DNA of 64,000 nucleotides, taken from Sycon ciliatum. Its lineage: Eukaryota > Porifera > Calcarea > Leucosolenida > Sycettidae. The notes beneath the pieces were generated by a model that was not told where the DNA came from, searched no databases, and saw only the letters and a list, made by a program, of their open reading frames with translations. Shown piece after piece: positions 29,395-41,155 of this stretch; position 1 is the stretch's first letter; each line of letters starts with the position of its first letter. Both the position numbers and the translations under genes were made by a program. Location: positions 5,127,958 through 5,191,957 of the forward strand of contig NC_088655.1 of assembly GCF_964019385.1 (NCBI RefSeq), read 5' to 3'.

Positions 29395-30764
29395 TGCACA
29401 ACCTAGAAAGCGCTGACAACTTTTTCACTAAAATTTCAGCTCAAAAAAACTTTCCTATCAATTTTGTTTTTCTCGTGAATGGTCACCGTTTCCGGTTGAA
29501 AGAAGTCCTTTCTTTGGAATTTGACGAAATTATTCATCGACTAATTTTCTCTGTTTGTAAAACACAAGGATTGAGAGTGAGTGGATATTGCAGCAGCCGA
29601 AATACCTTCGCGTTTGAATTGCCGTTGCTGCGCTTCACTATGAACAATGCAATACCATGCGGACAAATGTGAGCACACGACACGGAGTACTGTACATCAG
29701 CAGAAGCCTTTTCTAATAAATCGTTACGGGTTAGGGCTGGCTGCTGTACTACTAGAACTCCGCGCACACCTTCAGTGAAATGTTGGGGACTGAATGGGAG
29801 AATCTTACCTGACTTCAAGCCAGGGAGAAGCACCTGCTCCCGAAAGCGGCCGGATGGTTCTTGTCCGGCGTCTGCTATTCTGGTAACGTTGACCCGGACG
29901 ATAGGTAGTCCCACAAATCTAAACGCCACCTGCCGATTGGCAGGTAACGAACGAAAGCGCTGAACTTCCGCAACCGGATTGCGACGGAGCGTCACTCAAA
30001 CTCCCAGAAAATAACAATAATGAAGGGCCGCAAGCAGAACACGCATCCGCCCAGAACACCTACAGACGGCAACGAGCAAGAAAAAAACGATTCCGCATTG
30101 AACTGAAGCGCGGACGGTGCAGCAGTCCAAGATCCTCTCTACACGTTCGCTGCACGCTCCAGCGGCCAGAGCTCTGTGGCTTCATTCATCTGTCTGATCT
30201 GGCAAAAGTTGTAGATTTACGCGTAGATTATGTACATGACTGTACAACATGACATCAGATTCTACTGCCTGCTCCACACTACAAAAGTACAGTGCTACTC
30301 GTGCACATCAACACGTACTAGTAGATGTACGAGTAGGTCTAAAATCATTGCGGGCCCATCTTTCCGCTGATACCACGCCAACTCCGAAATGAAGCCGACT
30401 GTCGACTGTGTCGCCAGAGGCGGACTAGCTGTTCAAGTGTCATCACATGCAACAGTGATCGATGTCGCCTGTACAGTGCATGTAGACGCTAGGCTTGTCT
30501 GTTCCCACACTTACACGTCACGTGGTACACAGCTGGGCTAGATCGTAGTAGACGCAAGGCAGGGCAGAGGAAATGAGATCCTTTTTTTTACAGGCAGTAG
30601 CTATAGCCAGTTGAAGGCCAAAGGCAAATGCGTAAAAAGGCTGGCGGCATCCACAGCAGCACTCTACACAACACATCATCATCATGCAAGTACTAGTACA
30701 TTTTACTCATTCATCCTGAGCCGCTTGCCACATTTTTTTATTTCGGCCAGTCGGCTACTACATG

Positions 30765-31395
30765 TGTCGTATCCGGTCGCCCCCCCCCCCCCCCCCCCGG
30801 GGTTGGCCCCCACGGCTGCGTTTCGACATGAACTAACTTACTAATAAACCTTCACATTACAAGGCCGTGCAGTGGTGGCCACTTGGAGATAGTCCCACCA
30901 ACAGAATTACTCTTACGCACGCACACACATATACCTAGACATACTTACACACACACACACTCAGGCATAATTATACAAACACGTACACTCAGAGCAGCGT
31001 TCAGGTTTACTCACATCTTCACAGCAGGGTACATGTAACTTAGTTCAAGAGAAGATAATGAAGAGCACAAGGCAAGACAGATAGAGAGAAAAGGAAGGTG
31101 ATGGCAATACTATCCAACTGCGGCCATGGAAGTCCATGGCCACCAGATTGCTGGTCCCGCATGCAATAGCGTATCAAACCGTAGTAAATATGTGTACAAA
31201 CTGTTGCATAAAGAGCGGGAGCTAGGTGGGGAAATAACAGCGTATACCAAATAAGGAAGGCCCCAGGCCTTGCGTGAAGACATAAAATAAAGACGATTAT
31301 GTTTATGGGAGATAGATAAATAATTAGACACCTAAATAAGGCAGACTTGTCACGTAGAGGCCTACAAGGCACGTGTCAATAGTATGGATACGACA
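30765..31395 (-). mobile_element. 3' LTR of Ty3 family 2 (with long pol remnant)
   Basis: TGTCGTATCC to GGATACGACA, 631 bp, shorter than the other two because it lacks the GA expansion; a poly-C run of about 18 is at 30781-30798. On the minus strand it follows a purine tract (GCGGGGGGATA) downstream of the pol frame below. The left flank is R-block sequence cut at the GGCTAC motif. Confidence 0.85.
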
Positions 31396-31581
31396 TATCC
31401 CCCCGCTTACACGGAAAAGAACACGTCCTCGTGTTATAAGTAACGTTATAAATTAGACTAAGATTATGGCTAACAATTAAACTAAACGAGTGCAGGTCAA
31501 ATTGGAGTTCTTATCAAAATCTGTTCAAAGACTAACTGTAATATCGAACACCACAAATCCAGTCAATACCACTGAAGTCAC

Positions 31582-33290
31582 TTACTCGTGCCACACAGGA
31601 CTCCCAAACAGCTGGGGCGGATGGCGGGAACGCGGAGTTCGCCTTTCCATCACGCCAACTGGCGGAGCACTGCCAAATACCCGAGCGGTGTCCCCCTCGT
31701 CTCGGGCGGCGGTATCAGTGGCATCAGGCTGGTAGGACGGAGTCAGGGTGGATGCCATGGGCTGCGGTGGGTCCGACTCATCTTGCTCGTGAACCTCCTG
31801 CAGCCGACTCGGTCGATGATGGCAACTTTTCAGCCGGTTGACATGCACTATCAGCCGACGTGCCGTGGGCTCAGATAGTTTGATGCGGTAGGTGACGGCT
31901 GAGAGCTTCTCCTCGACTAGGTACGGTCCGTCCCAAAGTCTAGCAAACTTGGCGGTTGTACCCGTCGGTATAGTTGACACCAGAAGCCACACTGCGTAAC
32001 CTGCTGCAAACGTCAAGGCCTTAGCGTAGCGATCACGGATATGCGCTTGATAACGGTGCACGTTGCCCAGGTGTTCCCGGACCTGTGCATGAGCGTCCTC
32101 CAGGCGTCGGCGGAGAGCACTCACAAATTCCGGCTGTGACGATACTGCGGATGCTGCTCCTGGCGGTAATCCAGATGCCAAGTCTTGAGGTAGGCATAAC
32201 TCTTGACCAAAGAGTAGATAGCTTGGACTGTAGCCGGTACTAGTCTGCGGCAACGAGCGGTATCCCATCAAGAAGGCTGGCAACTTGATGGCCCAATCGC
32301 GATGATTCCTGCAGACATAGTGCGCCAGGCCACGCTCAAGCGTCTGGTTGAATCTTTCAAGCAGACCGTCACTCTGTGGATGGTACGTAGTTGTCCTGGT
32401 CTTATCTATGCCAAGCAGAAAGCAAACACTGCGAAACAAAGGGCCATCAAAGTTTTTGCCCTGATCGGTATGCAACCGATCAGAATCAATAGTCCATTAC
32501 AACCAAAATATGGCGGTTCCCTTCCGCTGTCTCCGGTAAATTGGGGATCAAATCCATTGCTACTCGCTCAAAAGGATACCCCGTCCAGGAAGACTGTGGT
32601 GGAGCGCCAGACCCTCTGCCTACGGGACGTTTCGACTGGCTACAGGAAGAACAACTTGCAACCGAATCTAAGACATCTTTCTTCATGCCTACCCAGTGAA
32701 ATTGTTGCGTCAGTTTCTTCTGCAGGCGTGTAGAACCCGTATGCCCCCCCCCCCCCCCTGGTCATGATACTCTTGCACAACCAAAGAACGTAAATGTCGG
32801 GGAACTACGACCTGCAAGATAGATGGCTTACTGGGGCAGGGATCCTCCCAACGACAGCACAACACCCCCTCATGATGAACCAGCATTTCATGATTTTTCC
32901 ACAAAATACGTACCTCAGGACTGCTACCCATCATGTCCTGCGGGCAAGGCGGAGAGTCCATACCTAGCCAGGACACTACTTGGGCGAGATCTCGGTCCTT
33001 CTCCTGTTCCGTTTCCCATCTTGACCACGGCCAGTTGAAACGGCGGATGAGGGGTGTGGGGATGTTGCCAGCGTTAGCGTGTGATCGACCTGCCCTGTAC
33101 AATATGGTGAACTCACATTCAGACAAAAATTCCAGCCAGCGAGCCACAATCGCCGGTGGATGTTGAAAGTTAGCCAAATGTTCCAGAGAATGGTCGCTGT
33201 GCATATAACAAATTCAAATTTTCTACCAAGCAGGTACCAACGGAAATACTGCACAGCCCACACCAAGCCCAACAATGTTTTTTTGGTGGG
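31582..33290 (-). pseudogene. pol: Ty3 family 2 pol: RNase H end and integrase
   Basis: Read on the minus strand. RNase H end at about 33288-33130 (VWAVQYFRWYLLGRKFEFVI, then SLEHLANFQHPPAIVARWLE); the H2C2 region at about 32900-32640 includes CSSCSQSKRP; the integrase core start is FERVAMDLIPNL. After VVMDY about 30 codons are missing, then HTDQGKNFDG, YHPQSDGLLERFNQTLERGL and the GPYLVEEKLSAVTYRIKL module run in one 297-codon frame to the stop at 31582-31584. There is no chromodomain, so this is a different Ty3 clade from the element at 18 kb. The 5' part is missing: the sequence changes abruptly to R-block DNA at 33290. A poly-C run interrupts it at 32744-32758. Confidence 0.85.
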
Positions 33291-33660
33291 GGTTAGACAA
33301 TGGGAAGTAGCTATGTAGGGGTGTGAGCCCGCCTTTCGGCACCGGAAGAGGACCCACACCTTGATCTGGTGAGCTGCGTCGCGTTTGCTGTGGAGTGCTG
33401 TGCTGTGCAGTGGAGCTTGCATACCATAAGAAATCCTCTTTTTCTGTGCAACTAATAGAAACGTCTTCGCAAAAAACATACATGAAGATGTACTTGATAA
33501 TCATATTGAAAAGACGTTTCTATCAGTTTTATAGAAATTGATGATTAGGAAACTGAAGTAAGAAGCATGATGGCCTAGGTGAAAGCAAAGCATAGGGAGG
33601 GCACTGGGCTTTCCAGCCAATTGATTTGTAAACCAATTATTATTTATCTGGATTTCCCAG
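33290..33660. repeat. R-block tail and upstream block fragments
   Basis: 33290-33390 matches the GGGGGTTAGACAATGGGAAG block of R (also at 4431, 16798, 38859). 33408-33655 matches 8240-8505 and 26740-26985. No coding signal. Confidence 0.7.
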
Positions 33661-34297
33661 AGGCTGAATCGAGTAGTTAGGGTGTATGGTGCTAGATTTT
33701 CATTTTTGTCATTTTTTCATACATAACACGGGGTTTGATCCTGAACACACACTGACAGGTCAGGTACATTTTACGGAGTAATTATTATTATGCTGTGGTG
33801 CTAGCTTATCGGGTTTTTTTCTTCATTTTTCCAATTGTTCGCACACATAACGTGGTATTGGAACATGAACTTTCTCCTTGCATGCATTCCTTCCATACAC
33901 TTCGCATACATACTCATCCTACCAACTTGCTTCACGTTATGATCCTTGCGTTGAAAGCCCTATTTCACTATTTGACCAGCTTCTTTACTGGTATGGTATT
34001 GTCGCACACCATGCATGTTGCATCAGTTATTTATTCACCTTCCCGTGGCCAGAGAATATAGGCCAATATGGAGGGAGGGGCGGCAGCCAGCCATGGTAGG
34101 GAAACAAAACGAAGCAAAAATAAATAAATATCCCTTTATGTACTGATTTCCAGCACAGAATGAAACAGAATTTATATTTTCTGCACACTTTACACCTTCA
34201 ACAGGCTACAACTTTGACCTCTTTCACTGCATTTCCACAATCTTAGGCTCTTTGGAAAGCTCCGGGTGAGAGCAACGCCAGCATACCAGACTCCATC

Positions 34298-34568
34298 AAC
34301 TAGCTGCCACAAATCAGGCGCGGGATTACAGCAAAGTCCACCCCAAGCCAAATATGCGAGTAAATTCCACCATCAATGCCATTCCACTCTCCTCTATCAC
34401 AGAAAGCTCTTTTCGAGGCGATTCAAACCTCAGCCAACAACGTCATTATCATGTGCTCAGTTGGTCAAAGAGCACACAGATAGGGATTTCCCCCTAAAAT
34501 GACAAAGAGATCGGATCAAAGTATTTCAATAACCTACGAGGAGACAATAGTCGTAAAATGGCAATGAA
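34298..34568. repeat. third copy of the 420-690 block
   Basis: About 95 percent identical to 420-690 by eye. Together with 34872-39015 it forms a partial third copy of the duplicated region and lacks the insertions at 2040 and 2540. Confidence 0.8.
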
Positions 34569-34575
34569 TATAACT

Positions 34576-34870
34576 TAGGGCTGCCACTTACTCCGATTTT
34601 TGATCGCCTGTCCGACAAAGCGACCGATTTTGTTCCGCAAAGAGGGACAACCGATTATTATATTTTGAGCGCTTTTTAGTCCAGTTGGCCATTTATTCAT
34701 AATTGACATGGTTGTAGCACGTGTGCTGCACAGTTACAAATGTGTTCTGGGGCCCCAACAGCAAGCCATTTTCCTAAATATTTTCACCAAGAGGGCCGTG
34801 CCCCCTGCCCCCAAGCGGGGGACACCCCGGCACCCCGTCAGATTTTCTCCCTCCAAGTGTGGCAGCCCTG
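34576..34870. mobile_element. hAT-like MITE (TAGGGCTGCCAC ends)
   Basis: Inverted ends TAGGGCTGCCAC and GTGGCAGCCCTG are visible with a partial flank duplication (TAACT on both sides). The exact target duplication is unclear, so superfamily assignment rests on the ends. No frame. Confidence 0.6.
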
Positions 34871-35213
34871 TAACTAATTGTGCACTCATGAGCCATAACC
34901 ATGTACATGTGAAATTTTGTTTTTCTGCTGAATGGTCACCGTTTCCGATTGGAAGAAGTCCTTCCTTTGGAATTTGACGAAATTATTCATCGACTAATTT
35001 TCTCTGCTTGTAAAGCACACGGATTGAGAGTGAGGGGATATTGCAGCAGCCGAAATACCTTCTCGTTTAAGTTGCCGTTGCTGCGCTTCACTACGAACAA
35101 TACAATAGCATGCGGACAAATGTGAGCACACGACACGGAGTACTGTACATCAGCAGAAACCTTTTCCAATAAATCGTTACCATGGTTATGGGTTAGGGCT
35201 GCTGTACTACTAG

Positions 35214-36416
35214 TAGGGAGTTCAGTCACGTGACAAATCAGCTGAAAACAGCCTTCACGCGGGTCACGTACATTAGCATGGTAGCGGTGGCACCATGGAC
35301 TTCGCTGCAGTTTTTGTCGAATTGCTTTGTCCTGCTTTCTTTTCAAAGTTGAAAGTTGGTGCGTTTGATAGCTGAGGTCTTCCTGCTCGTTTTGGTGCCG
35401 CACTTGCTTGGGCAACTGTAGTTTGAGCTTTTTGTTGTGAGGAGTGTAGTTTTCAATTGGATTTTTCATCCGTTTGGAGGGAGTACACGGCCAGGAAACA
35501 CCCACCATCGTGTTCAGCGACCTCGAATTATGTAGAATAGTGCTTTCTTCTCGAGCTGGGGGATCGCTCTTCATCGCGCTTTCAAGACTTTCACCTCCTG
35601 GTCGCCCAAAAGGAATGAATTTCTGGACCCAATATGTTCAAGCGCTAGGAGTGTTTCAGATGATTTGTTGGCCCTAGTGAAAGATTGCACCTGACGGAGA
35701 CTTTCGCTATTGCGACAAAGTGAGCTATGATTTTGTATTCGACTCGTCGCCTTGAAACCAGAAAGAAATTGCTATGGAGTGGTGCTCTGACATGGATCGC
35801 GTCAGTGATTGGATTGTACGCATATTTCACTATTGTGCATTTTACATGTAAAATGTACATGTACATGATTGATCAACTGTGTGACAGCCGCAGTAAAGTT
35901 GGGCATCTGAAGACCAAACTGCTGTATTTATTATTTGTACATGTATAATACAACCATAGCCATCAGTGCTCACTTCAATTTCATAGTAATGGGACTCGTG
36001 TTCAATGGATTTAGCATTGTTGCTATGGTGGTTGCTACGGTCGCCGCGCTCGTTCTCATTGGTCATCGCTTGCCGAAATATTATATTTTGGTCAATATTA
36101 GGACTAACCAACCTGTATTGCACCTATATTACACCTATATTGCACCTACAAGCCAGATTTCATAGCATTCTGACAATATTGTAATGTTGCTAAGCATTTG
36201 CTAGGCTTTCCGGAAAACCCTGTTGGTGCCACAGTAGTATGGCATTCCGCATACATCATGATGAAGGTTGGCGTATGACTTTGACGCCTCATATCTATGG
36301 TATCCTTCAAGATTTTTCATCCAAATTTTCTGTGCTATCTCCTGTACTATAGTTCTTCCCGAAAACAAACAGTTTTCTTGGTTTACTACGAAAGAAAAAA
36401 ATACGGTGATATCCCT
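35214..36416. mobile_element. 1.2-kb non-autonomous hAT-like element
   Basis: It interrupts R: ACTACTAG is duplicated at 35206-35213 and 36417-36424 (8 bp, exact), and other R copies have the uninterrupted CTGTACTACTAGAACTC. The ends, TAGGGAGTTC and GATATCCCT, share only about 6 bp of inverted repeat. Several frames of 60-195 codons occur but no transposase motif is recognisable; a short tract with repeated CACCTATATT motifs is near 36118-36145. Confidence 0.75.
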
Positions 36417-37335
36417 ACTACTAGAACTCAGCGCAGACATTCAGTGAAATGTTGGGGACTGAATGGGAGAACCTTACCTGACTTCAAGCCAGGGAGAAGC
36501 ACCTGCTCCCGATAACGGCCGGGTGGTTCCTGTCCGGCGTCTGCTATTCTGGTAACGTTGACCCGGACGATTGGTAGTCCCACAAATCTAAACGCCACCT
36601 GACGAACGAAAGCGCTTCACTTCCGCAACCAGATTGCGACGGAGCGTCACTCAAACTTCCAGAAAATAACAATATGAAGGGCCGCAAGCAGAACACTCAT
36701 CCGCCCAGAACACCCACAGACGGCAACGAGCAACAAAAAACGATTCCGCATTCAACTGAAGCACGGACGGTGCAGCAGTCCAAGATCCTCTCTACACGTT
36801 CGCTGCACGCTCCAGCGGCCAGAGCTCTGTGGCTTCATTCATCTGTCTGATCTGGCAAAAGTAACACGTTAGTTGTAGATTTACGCGTAGATTATGTACA
36901 TGACTGTACAACATGACATCAGATTCTACTGCCTGCTCCACACTACAAAAGTACAGTGCTACTCGTGTACATCAACACGACGTACTAGTAGATCTACGAG
37001 TAGGTCTAAAATCATTGCGGGCCCATCTCTAGGCTGATACCACGTCAACTCCGAAATGAAGCCGACTGTCGACTGTGTCGCCAGAGGCGGACTAGCTGTT
37101 CAAGTGTCATCACATGCAACAGACTGTCAGTGAGCGGAGTCGCCTGTACAGTGTACAGTGTACAGTGGAATTCTGATTATCACTCCCTTAGTATTGACTC
37201 ACATAGATTTTGCCATACCTAAGCAGTCAAATATTCCTGCATATTTCACTCCTTATGGCTATATTGACCCCTTATATTTGACTCCTTTTTAGCAATTGAA
37301 CACATGCTTTGGTCAGTCGTGATATATCTAATATT

Positions 37336-37920
37336 AGTGAGGTTTTGCATTCCAAAATTCGGCAAAAAGATTCGGCACGCGGGAGCGAGGTCGAAAATGC
37401 ACACGAAGATTCGGCATGTTTGTTCGGAAAAAGCTCACTTGGCCGAACATATTTTTCGGATGAATTTTCTTGTAGAAGAGCGCTAGCGATTGATTTATTC
37501 AAAGAGGTTTCTTATCTCGGCATGGCTTCGCAGGCGTCTTTGGTGACATCAGCATCGTCAGGTACCTCTGATTGCTCCTCTCCACTGCCTGCCTACTCTC
37601 TTTCGCCTGGAGTGTCCTCACCGTCATCTGTATGGCTGAAAAGACTATGGCAATACGCATAAAATTTGATTTGGCCATGGAGTTGGTTTTTCTGAGGCGA
37701 CTGAGGCGGGTTTGGCTCTCGAGTCTTTGGGCGATCAAAGTTCTTCGGAATCAGCAAGGAAAGGAGAACGGGACAGGACGTTGCTGATGCTGGGGCTCAC
37801 GAAATTAAAACACATCATTTTCGACTTGCAAAACAAACGTTGGTGCGAAAATTCGACATTTTGACGTCCGCCAAATGACCGAAGAACGCCGAGCCGAAAT
37901 TCGGAATGCAAAACCTCACT
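37336..37920. mobile_element. 3-bp-TSD element with Myb-like remnant
   Basis: TIRs AGTGAGGTTTTGCATTCC and its near-complement, about 28 bp; ATT duplicated at 37333-37335 and 37921-37923. The ends resemble those of 39514-40291 and 41219-41561 (AGNGAGGTTNTGC). Inside, on the plus strand, lies a decayed frame (next entry). Confidence 0.8.
37522..37745 (+). pseudogene. Myb/SANT-like transposon protein fragment
   Basis: Begins ATG at 37522 with a Ser-rich region (SQASLVTSASSGTSDCSSPL), frameshifts near 37640, then reads FDLAMELVFLRRLR, which aligns with FDLAMDLALLRQL of the protein at 39580-40094. The second half of the domain is lost. Small Myb/SANT-like DNA-binding proteins are a known second product of PIF/Harbinger elements; here assignment is by that resemblance only. 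Confidence 0.45.
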
Positions 37921-37959
37921 ATTGATTTCATACTTGATCAGTACAGGAAATAAAAGACC

Positions 37960-37998
37960 ATGTAAAAGACCTCGACTTCGCCTCGGTCTTTTACTCGG
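37960..37998. other. hairpin of about 33 bp
   Basis: GTAAAAGACC and GGTCTTTTAC pair around a short loop (37961-37993). It could be a terminus or cruciform of an otherwise unrecognised insertion between R fragments (37150-38045). Confidence 0.5.
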
Positions 37999-39052
37999 CT
38001 TTTTTCATACATTGACCTCGCACTCACTCAATATTAGATACTTATGTAGACGCTAGGCTTGTCTGTTCACACACTTACACGTCACGTGGTACACAGCCGG
38101 GCTAGGTCGTAGTAGACGCAAGGCAGGGCAGAGAAAATGATATCCTGAGCTGGAGAACGGACGGTGCAGCTAGCAGTCCAACACCCTATGTCGTTCGCTG
38201 CACGCTCCAGCGGCCAGAGCTCTGTGGCTTCATTCATCTGTCTGATCTGGCAAAAGTTGTAGATTTACGCGTAGATTATGTACATGACTGTACAACATGA
38301 CATCAGATTCTACTGCCTGCTCCACACTACAAAAGTACAGTGCTACTCGTGTACATCCAGATGTAGGTCTACATAATCATTGCGGGCCGATCTTTCTGCT
38401 GATGCTCCCACACCAACTCCGAAATGAAGCCGACTGTCTGTGTCGCCAGAGCAGAGGCGGACTAGCTGTTCAAGTGTCATCACATGCAACAGTGCTAGTG
38501 AGCGATGTCGCCTGTACTAAAATGATTATGTCTTATGAACCTACCTGTCTGTTCACTGGCCTGTCTGTTCACCCACGTACACGTCACGTGGTACACAGCC
38601 GGGCTAGATCGTACTAGTAGTAGACGCAAGGCAGGGCAGAGGAGATGAGATCGGTTTTTTTACATGCAGTAGCTACAGCCAGTTCAAGGTCAAAGGCAAA
38701 TGCGTAAAAAGGCTGGCGGCATCCACAGCAGCACTCTACACAACACATCATCATCATCATGCATGTACATGTATATTGTAGTCAGGGAGTTCTGAGACGC
38801 TCGCAACGTTTTCCGTTTCTAAATTTCGGCCAGCCGGCTACTATCATAATCGTGTTGGGGGTTAGACAAGGGGAAGTAGCCATGTAGGGGCGTGAGCCCG
38901 TCTTTCGGCTCTCTACGGAGTGAAGAGGACCAACACCTTGATCTGGTGAGCTGCGTCGCGTTTTGATCATGCTGACTGAGGCTACTCCTTTTCTTTCACA
39001 GTTTAGCTTCCAATAACTGCTCTTCGACGTCTCCGGTATTTTGATTACTGCA

Positions 39053-39158
39053 GAAGTATTGTATTTTTGGCAGTATTGTATTTTTGGCAATATTGTATTT
39101 TTGGCAGTATTGTAATTTTGGCAGTATTGTATTTTTGGCAGTATTGTGTTTTTGGCAG
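39053..39158. repeat. 17-bp tandem repeat, about 6 copies
   Basis: Unit AGTATTGTATTTTTGGC with single substitutions. Non-coding. Confidence 0.9.
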
Positions 39159-39513
39159 GCGAAGGAGAGTGACAGTTATAAGTATACATTTTCGTTCAGG
39201 AAATCTTTCGTTAGATCACTCCACCAGCAGGTTTGTTACATACTAAATTTTGATTTTCGTCGAGGTCTGTCATCCGTAACGTTCAGAAAAAGAACTTTAG
39301 TTATTTCGTGGCGCTTAACGAATATAGCGAAAGTAAATTCCAAACGAAAATTGTACTTATACAGTAGCCTTATATAGAATGTATGAAAAAGGAACGCAGT
39401 GTAAGCAATGTAGAGCGTGGTTCGTTCACCCCTCTACTGCTCTAGTGTTCCGTACTCATGGTGGTTGTAGTCAGTTGTGCACTGGTTATTTAAACGTTCT
39501 TGTCGCGTACACT

Positions 39514-40291
39514 AGAGAGGTTGTGCACAATGAAAATTCGTAAAGATCTTTCGGAATTTGAGCCGTCTGGAAGTGACGAAAATTCGTAAAAAAAATCTGT
39601 TGTGCTCAACGAAAAACGTAGTGTGACCATGGTGACCCTTTCGAGTACTTTTTCCCCTGTTTGCGCGAACAGCTCCAGCAGCTTCATCACTCTGTCCCGA
39701 ATAGCTTTCTTCGTCACACCACCGAACTGATTTGGGCTCAAGTTTTCCAGCTCACAGGCAACGATCTCCATGGTTGGAGACCCTCGTCGAAACGTTGGTC
39801 GTGAGAAGGAAGCTGCCTGAGAAGGGCCAAGTCCATCGCGAGATCAAATGTCCTTCGCTGAGACGTCGCGGGGGAAGACGAAGACACCGAAGTGGCAGAT
39901 TTCTGCCGCGGGGATTCAGCAGAATAATTTGTCACAGGGCGAGCACTGACAGGACTTCCAGATCTGACAGAACTGACAGAACTAGCCGAGCGCTGTCCAG
40001 GTGACAGAGGATCGCTGAGAGAGCGGGAAAGAGATCCATCAGCTCCACAGGATGCCGAGTAGGAAGAGCTCGCAGAACGGCTTGAAAAGGTCATGGCGAA
40101 AAAATCTTGACACCACGTGTATCAACACAGCTACATGTACATGTATACAGAAGCTTGCGAGAAAAAAGCGAAAGTTCAAAACGTAAGATCTTCAAGTTTC
40201 GCAGTCCTCCTCGCGAAAGTTCCTTTCCTTTTTCGTTACTCGTGCCCAGACTACGTCTAAGTTACGATTTTTTGTTATGCACAACCTCTCT
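39514..40291. mobile_element. 3-bp-TSD element carrying a Myb/SANT-like gene
   Basis: TIRs AGAGAGGTTGTGCACAA (left) and TTATGCACAACCTCTCT (right), similar over about 30 bp; ACT duplicated at 39511-39513 and 40292-40294. A 3-bp duplication and a Myb-like cargo suggest a PIF/Harbinger-like superfamily, though the usual target there is TWA. No DDE transposase in the 778 bp, so it depends on a partner. Confidence 0.8.
39580..40094 (-). pseudogene. Myb/SANT-like transposon protein, one frameshift
   Basis: It starts at ATG 40094 with a Ser/Pro/Arg-rich low-complexity N-terminus of about 85 residues, then RRTFDLAMDLALLRQLPSHD, and near 39770 a 1-nt loss changes frame. The continuation reads EIVACELENLSPNQFGGVTK, then AIRDRVMKLLELFAQTGEKV. 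The Trp-centred helix pattern (first helix FDLAMDLALL, W then EIVACEL, third helix around IRDRVMKLL) is that of Myb/SANT-like DNA-binding domains found in transposon-borne adaptor proteins. The frameshift could be mutation or sequence error. Likely role if intact: binding element ends and recruiting the transposase. Confidence 0.55.
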
Positions 40292-40606
40292 ACTGTGAGT
40301 CTTCTAGTAGCGAATACTCTGTTGTCATGAGTCTGCTGCGTGCCCGTCTCTCTTTCTCCTTACTGAGATCCAGTATTCTTTGTATCCTTGGACCGAGATG
40401 CTCGTCGTTTTTTGGATAGTTCCGTCGTGGTGGCTGAGTCTCGCCCAGTTACGTAATTTTCTGATCTTCTATACTGTGTTTATTTGTTTATCAAGTTTTT
40501 TGTTTGATTTTTTGTTTTTTGATTTTTCTTGGATTTTTCTTGATGAAGTTATTGGTACGAAGTAGTGGTTGCGACTTCGGCGATGATTTGTAAGAAAGGG
40601 TTAGCT

Positions 40607-40955
40607 CCCCACACCGGAGCTCGCGCTATTCTACCGACTTTACTTGACACTTGACTTGTCGCGCTGGAAACGGAGCGTCTCTGTAAGTTTGTATCCCTGG
40701 TGATGTTTGTCCGTGGAGAGCACTATATAAGTGGTGCTCTTCAGGCACAATCTTCCTCAGCCTACTGAAGCTCAACTGATGAGGGGTTAATTCCCCGAAA
40801 CACTGTGTATTGAGCAGGGAGTGGTGCTTTCTTGCAGGTCTGCCGAGTCGAAGGTTCGATGGACTTCTCGTGTGCTCTGGATGGCAGTCGTCAGTCAATC
40901 AAGTGTCAAGTAAAGTCGGCGAAATAGCGCGAGGTCCGGTGTGAATTTGATTTGA
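40607..40955 (+). mobile_element. hammerhead-ribozyme element, copy 1
   Basis: About 345 bp bounded by inverted repeats of about 50 bp (CCGACTTTACTTGACACTTG on the left, CAAGTGTCAAGTAAAGTCGG on the right, continuing outward to CACACCGGAGCTCGCGC and its approximate complement). The interior has a TATATAAGTGG TATA-like motif at 40725-40735 and a complete hammerhead. A second copy of the interior is at 41810-42062, and the outer end (with about 45 bp more) recurs at 45183-45275. It resembles hammerhead-bearing Penelope-like or retrozyme elements; there is no protein frame. Confidence 0.75.
40770..40815 (+). ncRNA. type I minimal hammerhead ribozyme
   Basis: All conserved parts are in order: stem I 5' strand GCTCAA (40770-40775), core CTGATGA (40776-40782), stem II GGGG/CCCC (40783-40786, 40793-40796) with loop TTAATT, core GAA (40797-40799), stem III ACA/TGT (40800-40802, 40806-40808) with loop CTG, cleavage nucleotide A40809, stem I 3' strand TTGAGC (40810-40815), a perfect partner of GCTCAA. 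The short 3-bp stem III is as described for hammerheads of Penelope-like elements and animal retrozymes. Predicted self-cleavage is between 40809 and 40810. Confidence 0.88.
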
Positions 40956-41155
40956 TTTGAAGTTTTTTTTTTGTTTGAGTTAGAAATTCTTTATTTTACA
41001 CTTGCATTTTTCTGATTTCTTCTCCAGTGTATGATTTATTGCAATTTAAACCATTGTGTTACTTTGCCCGTAGAAGAGGCCAGAAAAAAAAGAAAGAAAA
41101 ACGCAGTGTAAGTTGCGAGTACTAGTAGCTATCTACATGTACATGTACGTGTACC

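Larger units (their letters stand above)
15153..30510. repeat. tandem segmental duplication, copy B
   Basis: Same order of landmarks as copy A from 2803 onward, beginning inside the pogo MITE (15153-15242 equals 2803-2892). Additions specific to B are the chromovirus (17958-22906), an expanded 57-bp repeat with about 0.85 kb of extra sequence (23505-24595) and a piggyBac-type element (27599-28317). The minisatellite has 11 units against about 70 in A. Confidence 0.85.

Noticed and set aside
34987..35574. 195-codon minus-strand frame
   Set aside because: It crosses the boundary between R-block DNA and the hAT-like insertion at 35214, so it cannot be an ancestral gene; no domain recognised.
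38772..38795. TCAGGGAGTTCTGAGA resembling a mini-palindrome end
   Set aside because: Alignment with the R copies at 4365 and 16730 shows only substitutions, no inserted bases and no duplication.
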